The position numbers and the translations under genes are program-made. This document shows positions 6,625 through 11,162 of a stretch of 11,162 bases of DNA, piece by piece (within the stretch, counting starts at the first letter, position 1; each line of letters starts with the position of its first letter). Source of the stretch: JBGPYB01 sp041493035 (GTDB lineage Bacteria > Acidobacteriota > Vicinamibacteria > Fen-336); contig JBGPYB010000151.1 in assembly GCA_041493035.1 (NCBI GenBank), positions 1 through 11,162 on the forward strand, written 5' to 3'. Under the pieces are notes generated by a model. The model was given only the letters and a program-made list of their open reading frames with translations, was not told where the DNA came from and did not search any database.

Positions 6625-6741
6625 GGGTCCTCTCTTTCCTATTGGCCTTGGTTGGTGCGATGGGAACGGACGAGTCTACGCCTGTGCTCAGGGGAAAGCG
6701 ATCGGTGAGAGAGCCGGCGGTCGGCCAGTTGGCGACGCGCG

Positions 6742-9312
6742 TCAGGGGTCCGAGAGTCCGTCCATCTCCGCCTGAGCCCGCTTGTGGCCGGGTTCCAGCT
6801 CCAGCGCCTTGCGGAGCTGGTTGAGCGCCCGGCTCTTGAGCCCCGCGGCCTTGTACACGCCTCCCAGGGCGACGTAGGCGTCGATGCATCGAGGATCCTC
6901 TTGCACGATGCCGAGGAGGGCGGCCTCCGCCTGCTTCAGCCATTTCGGATTCCGCCCCGTCGTTTGAGCCAGGAGAATTCGGATCGACTGGTTGACCTTC
7001 GTTCCCTGCGCGAGATCGACGGCCCGCTCCAGCTTCTGGATCGCGTCCCAGTACGCCTCCTTCGCGAGGAGCTTTCGGGCATCCTGGAGGAGCTGCTCGG
7101 CAAGGCGCGTCGGCGTGTCCACGTCCGCCTCGACCGAGGCCACGGGCATCGAGCCGGTTTCGGGGCGTGGCACCGACAGCCGCTCGGGAGGGGGGGGCTC
7201 CAGCTTGCGAGACGCCGGCGCAGCGGGCACGCTGGCCGGCGTCGACGCGCGCTGGACGGAGGGGGGCGTCCGCCGGCTGGGGCCGAGCATGTTCTCGTAA
7301 CGCGACCGACTCGCCGGATCGATCAGGACCTCGTAGGCCTCGTCGACGCGGGCCGATATGGCCTCGATCTCGCGCGCCAGGTCTGCCAGTTTGGGATCCA
7401 GCCGCAGATCGGGATGGAAACGCCGGAAGAGCTGGAAGTAGGCATCCTTCACTTGCGCCGCTCCCGAGGCTCTGGGGAGGCCGAGCACCTCGAAGTGCGT
7501 TCGCGTCTTCAGCTCCGCGTGGGCCGCCAGAATCTCCTGTCGCAGGGTGGCGGTCTCCTCGCTGGTCCGAAGACTTGCGTGGGGCTTGGAGGGTCCGGTG
7601 GGCATGGGGGCCTTTTTGTGCGGGGCCGCTTGGGGAGGTGGCCGAGGCGTTCGCACCATGGTCTCCCCGGCAGGCACGAGATGGTCCGGCGCCGTGCGGT
7701 CCAGGAACTCGAGGCCGACCCGACGGATGTTGTCTGCCCCAGTGATGGCGCTCCTGACCGTGGCGCGGGTCTTGAATTCGCTCCCGACCTCCTGAATCGA
7801 CACGACATCGCCGACACCCAGATCGGTCATGGTCGTGAGCACCCGGGCCCCCCGGCGGCCGATGTTGTCGACGACCGTGCGCTCCTCGTGCAGGACCGCT
7901 CCTCCGGGTGAGAGCCGCCTCAGGATCACGTCGATGCTGATTCCCAGGCGCGAGTCCTTCCGGCGCTCGTCGTGCTTCGACGCCACACCCTTGGTGGCCC
8001 CGGAAGGCTTCGTCAAGGCGTGCGTCGGCACCAGGTGATCGGGAGCAGCCCTGTCGACGAACTCGATCCCCAGTCGTCGAACGCGGTCTGTGCCCGTCGA
8101 GATATGGCGGATGATGGACTTGGTCCCGAAGGAGCCTCCCACCTCCTGGACCGAGACCGTGTGTCCCTCGGACAGGTCCGTCATCGTCGTGAGGACGCGG
8201 GCGCCGTGGGCCCCGATGTTGTCGGTGACGGTGCGTTCCTCCTGGAGGACCGAACCTCCGGCCCCGAGCCGGCGCAGCATCAGGTCCAGGCTGATCGGGA
8301 GGCGCGTGTCCCGCCGGCGCTCTCCCACCGGCTCCAGAACCCGCGTCGGTTCCGACTCTTCGACGACCGGCTGAGGTGGCTGAGGCTGATGAGGCTGCCG
8401 TTGCGCCTCTCGCAGGGCGTCCGCCATCGCGGCGGCCGTGGCGTACCTGTCGGCGGCGTTCTTGGCGAGAGCCTTGCGCAGCACGGCAGCGACGCCGGCC
8501 GGGATGCGAGAGGCCGCCGGACCGTCCAGCGGGGGCGGGTCCTCGACCTGCTTGAGGAGAGTGGCCATCACCGAGTCCCCCCTGAAGGGTACCCGTCCGG
8601 TGAAGATCTCGTAAATCACGATCCCGAGGGAGTAGATGTCGCTTCGGAAGTCGAGAGGGTTTCCCCGGCACTGCTCGGGGCTCATGTACTCCGGAGTCCC
8701 CATCACTTCCCCGACGGCGGTGAGCCCCCCGCTCATCCCCGACTCCTTGGCAATCCCGAAGTCCATGAGGCGGGCGGAGCCAGCCGTGTCGCAGATGATG
8801 TTCGGGCTCTTCAAGTCCCTGTGGATGATGCCCACGGCGTGGATGGCTTGCAGCCCTTCGGTGACCTCGAGCGCCAGGCGAAAGGCCGACTTGGTGGGCA
8901 GGCCCTCGGGGCTCTGCTGGAGCACCCTCCTGAGGTCGGTGCCTTCGATGAGGGCCATCGAGATGTAGCTGATGGATCCGTCCTCGCCGTACTCGTGGAT
9001 CCGGCAGACGTTCGGGTGCGACACCTTGCGGGCCAGCTTGATCTCGGAGCGAAACCTCTGCGCCATCGCGGGGTCCTGGACGAACTCGCTGCGCAGAACC
9101 TTGATCGCCACGACCTCGTCCAGCAGGCGGTCCTGGGCCTGGTAGACAATCCCCATCCCGCCTTTTCCCAGGAGGGAGAGGATCTCGTACCGGGAGGCGA
9201 TCACGGAGCCCTTCGTGAGCTTCGTCAGGTGACGACCGCAGTTGAGGCACTCCTCTTCCCCCGCCGGGATGTCGGCACCGCAGTTCAGACAGACGATGGG
9301 GGTTTCGGTCAT
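6742..9312 (-). CDS. soluble Ser/Thr protein kinase with zinc ribbon, two PilZ-like domains, J-domain and TPRs
   Basis: 856 residues with no membrane segment, so probably cytosolic. In order: a zinc ribbon (Cys8, Cys11, Cys22, Cys25); a Hanks-type kinase at about 41-302 with glycine loop GKGGMGIVY (49-57), Lys71, Glu90, HRDLKSPN (164-171), DFG (184-186), an activation loop holding Thr198 and Thr206, SPE (211-213) and Asp225, so all catalytic residues are present. Next come a Pro/Gln linker and two PilZ-like domains, about 331-428 and 449-546, each opening ERR-K/R-D-T/S-R and containing NIGxxG (365-370, 483-488). A J-domain follows at 604-676 with HPD at 633-635, then a Pro-rich linker and TPR-like helices at about 735-850. 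ATG 9312 is the only start, because an in-frame TGA lies two codons upstream, yet no good Shine-Dalgarno precedes it. It diverges from the sigma-54 activator gene, which is a plausible substrate. Confidence 0.9.
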   Translation of the reverse strand: MTETPIVCLNCGADIPAGEEECLNCGRHLTKLTKGSVIASRYEILSLLGKGGMGIVYQAQDRLLDEVVAIKVLRSEFVQDPAMAQRFRSEIKLARKVSHPNVCRIHEYGEDGSISYISMALIEGTDLRRVLQQSPEGLPTKSAFRLALEVTEGLQAIHAVGIIHRDLKSPNIICDTAGSARLMDFGIAKESGMSGGLTAVGEVMGTPEYMSPEQCRGNPLDFRSDIYSLGIVIYEIFTGRVPFRGDSVMATLLKQVEDPPPLDGPAASRIPAGVAAVLRKALAKNAADRYATAAAMADALREAQRQPHQPQPPQPVVEESEPTRVLEPVGERRRDTRLPISLDLMLRRLGAGGSVLQEERTVTDNIGAHGARVLTTMTDLSEGHTVSVQEVGGSFGTKSIIRHISTGTDRVRRLGIEFVDRAAPDHLVPTHALTKPSGATKGVASKHDERRKDSRLGISIDVILRRLSPGGAVLHEERTVVDNIGRRGARVLTTMTDLGVGDVVSIQEVGSEFKTRATVRSAITGADNIRRVGLEFLDRTAPDHLVPAGETMVRTPRPPPQAAPHKKAPMPTGPSKPHASLRTSEETATLRQEILAAHAELKTRTHFEVLGLPRASGAAQVKDAYFQLFRRFHPDLRLDPKLADLAREIEAISARVDEAYEVLIDPASRSRYENMLGPSRRTPPSVQRASTPASVPAAPASRKLEPPPPERLSVPRPETGSMPVASVEADVDTPTRLAEQLLQDARKLLAKEAYWDAIQKLERAVDLAQGTKVNQSIRILLAQTTGRNPKWLKQAEAALLGIVQEDPRCIDAYVALGGVYKAAGLKSRALNQLRKALELEPGHKRAQAEMDGLSDP

Positions 9313-9363
9313 GACTCAGGGTTCGGAGCGTCCCGTCCGAGGGGACGTGATCGCGGATGGGCA

Positions 9364-9382
9364 CGAAGCGTGACGCGCTTCG
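9364..9382. promoter_or_regulatory. perfect inverted repeat in the kinase leader
   Basis: CGAAGCG (9364-9370) and CGCTTCG (9376-9382) form a perfect 7-bp inverted repeat around TGACG, about 52 bases before the kinase ATG (9312). It lies in the 211-bp divergent gap shared with the sigma-54 activator. It could be an operator dyad, or an RNA hairpin in the kinase leader. The rest of the gap shows no other strong motif apart from the promoter candidate at 9429-9458. Confidence 0.45.
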
Positions 9383-9428
9383 CGAAAGCCGTCTTGTGAG
9401 TGCATAGAAGTGGCAAGCTAATGGACCG

Positions 9429-9458
9429 AGTATAGAAGATGCCCCCCGGGATGGTCCA
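9429..9458 (-). promoter_or_regulatory. candidate sigma-70-type promoter for the kinase gene
   Basis: On the minus strand TGGACC (plus-strand 9453-9458, four of six matching TTGACA) is followed after 18 bases by TATACT (plus-strand 9429-9434, five of six matching TATAAT). Transcription would begin near 9422 and leave a leader of about 110 bases that includes the inverted repeat at 9364-9382. The same AT-rich patch reads TATAGA on the plus strand, so it might also serve the divergent activator gene. Confidence 0.35.
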
Positions 9459-9523
9459 GCGCGCGGGGCCGTCGCCCGTCTTCTTCGGGCCAGCGCCTTG
9501 TGCTAGCGTGTGGCGCACTCCTC

Positions 9524-10909
<1,386 letters not shown>

Positions 10910-10912
<3 letters not shown>

Positions 10913-10938
10913 GGGTATTAATTACCATATGAGGGTAT
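10910..10938 (+). repeat. TGAGGGTAT direct repeat, possible activator binding sites
   Basis: TGAGGGTAT occurs at 10910-10918 and again at 10930-10938, exactly 20 bases apart, or about two helical turns. The first copy overlaps the stop codon of the sigma-54 activator gene. Between them lies GGTATTAATTACC (10914-10926), a nearly symmetric AT-rich element. The repeats are about 135-165 bases upstream of the predicted start of the following sigma-54 promoter, a normal distance for enhancer sites. Confidence 0.45.
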
Positions 10939-10943
10939 ATTGT

Positions 10944-10955
10944 GCCAGGCCTGGC
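10944..10955. promoter_or_regulatory. perfect 12-bp palindrome, possible enhancer (UAS)
   Basis: GCCAGGCCTGGC is a perfect palindrome about 120-130 bases before the predicted transcription start of the sigma-54 promoter at 11046-11062. Fis-type activators bind such dyads as dimers. It has no T-run behind it, so it is unlikely to be a terminator for the activator gene. Confidence 0.45.
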
Positions 10956-11005
10956 GATTGGGGGCGGCAAGGCTCCGGAAAGCGAAGCTTGCGTAAGGCC
11001 ATATA

Positions 11006-11018
11006 TATCAGCAGATTG
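11006..11018 (+). promoter_or_regulatory. IHF-like site between enhancer region and sigma-54 promoter
   Basis: TATCAGCAGATTG fits the loose IHF consensus WATCARNNNNTTR at every defined base and is preceded by an ATATAT stretch. It is centred about 60 bases before the predicted start site, where IHF normally bends DNA to bring an enhancer-bound activator to sigma-54 polymerase. The consensus comes from enterobacteria, and an IHF or HU homologue is assumed. Confidence 0.4.
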
Positions 11019-11045
11019 AGAGGCCTTCATCAGTGACGCGATTGC

Positions 11046-11062
11046 CTGGCAGGAGAATTGCT
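11046..11062 (+). promoter_or_regulatory. sigma-54 (-24/-12) promoter for the gene at the right edge
   Basis: CTGGCAGGAGAATTGCT holds a TGGCA -24 element and a perfect TTGCT -12 element, with the GG (11048-11049) and GC (11060-11061) exactly 10 bases apart. Transcription should start near 11073, giving a leader of about 47 bases with a strong ribosome binding site before ATG 11120. It lies directly downstream of a sigma-54 activator gene and behind candidate enhancer and IHF sites, which makes this the best-supported promoter in the window. Confidence 0.75.
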
Positions 11063-11119
11063 ATTAGGGGGGCTAACGGCTTTGGTCAGGAGCCAGGGCC
11101 TCTCGGAGGAGAGAAAGAT

Positions 11120-11162
11120 ATGAGCACTACGAAGAAGGTTGGAGCCGCCAAGAAGCTGAGCC
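11120..11162 (+). CDS. start of an unidentified Lys-rich protein under sigma-54 control (3' end outside window)
   Basis: Only 14 codons are visible: MSTTKKVGAAKKLS. The start is well supported by GGAGGAG (11105-11111) eight bases upstream and a sigma-54 promoter about 60 bases before it. The visible part is short, polar and basic, with two KK pairs and no signal-peptide core. No family can be recognised. A small basic protein or a peptide precursor with a KKLS-like leader are among the possibilities, but nothing here decides. The position suggests it is the dedicated target of the upstream activator. Confidence 0.6.
   Translation, partial: MSTTKKVGAAKKLS

Noticed and set aside
6712..6727. 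A sigma-54-like match on the minus strand, TGGCCGACCGCCGGCT, upstream of the secreted-protein gene.
   Set aside because: Only the GG and GC dinucleotides and spacing match; the TTG of the -12 and the A of the -24 are replaced by G/C. Such matches are easy by chance in a GC-rich gap.
5828..9364. A very long open frame on the minus strand overlapping both the secreted protein and the kinase genes in another frame.
   Set aside because: Its translation is low-complexity Arg/Gly/Pro/Ala-rich sequence with no domain. The overlapping frames at 5845-6624 and 6742-9312 carry clear signal-peptide and kinase, PilZ, J-domain and TPR motifs. Long shadow frames are expected at this GC content.
7972..9399. 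A long open frame on the plus strand antisense to the kinase gene.
   Set aside because: No recognisable domain and no good ribosome binding site, and it mirrors codon bias of the kinase gene on the other strand.
9402..9418. A minus-strand TTGCCAC...TATGCA stretch in the divergent gap that resembles a -24/-12 promoter.
   Set aside because: The spacing between the would-be GG and GC is one base short and the -24 GG is GC, which sigma-54 promoters do not tolerate well.

Overview
The window is GC-rich, densely packed and free of mobile elements, tRNA or rRNA genes. The best guess for the source is an uncultured soil-type Acidobacteriota. The main reasons are the PD40 protein at the left edge, with the LDWEAP-type ending common in that phylum, and a soluble Ser/Thr kinase fused to PilZ-like domains. 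This is an inference from style; no marker gene is present.

Layout from left to right. (1) 1-744 (+): the 3' end of a PD40/TolB-like propeller protein. (2) 826-1513 (+): a two-gene HigB/HigA-like toxin-antitoxin operon. (3) 1665-2192 (-): a small outer-membrane beta-barrel protein with a duplicated ribosome binding site and a good sigma-54-type promoter. (4) 2330-4995 (+): a translationally coupled pair encoding a [2Fe-2S] subunit and a Tat-exported molybdopterin subunit of the isoquinoline 1-oxidoreductase (IorAB) type. (5) 5083-5778 (+): a CDP-alcohol phosphatidyltransferase. (6) 5845-6624 (-): a secreted protein made of two tandem ferredoxin-like (dimeric alpha/beta-barrel, NIPSNAP-like) repeats, followed by a strong minus-strand terminator. 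(7) 6742-9312 (-): an 856-residue protein combining zinc ribbon, Ser/Thr kinase, two PilZ-like domains, a J-domain and TPRs. (8) 9524-10912 (+): a divergently transcribed sigma-54 enhancer-binding response regulator with a degenerate receiver. (9) 10913-11162: a nearly textbook sigma-54 control region (repeats and palindrome, IHF-like site, -24/-12 element) leading into the first 14 codons of an unidentified Lys-rich protein.

The most interesting part is the right third. A cytosolic kinase with scaffold domains sits back to back with a sigma-54 activator whose receiver lacks the usual Thr/Ser switch residue. Immediately downstream is a sigma-54 promoter with candidate enhancer and IHF sites. 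Together they could form a local signalling circuit: kinase to activator to Lys-rich target gene. A second sigma-54-like promoter lies in front of the outer-membrane protein gene at 2192. The circuit is inferred from position and motifs and is not shown by the sequence alone.
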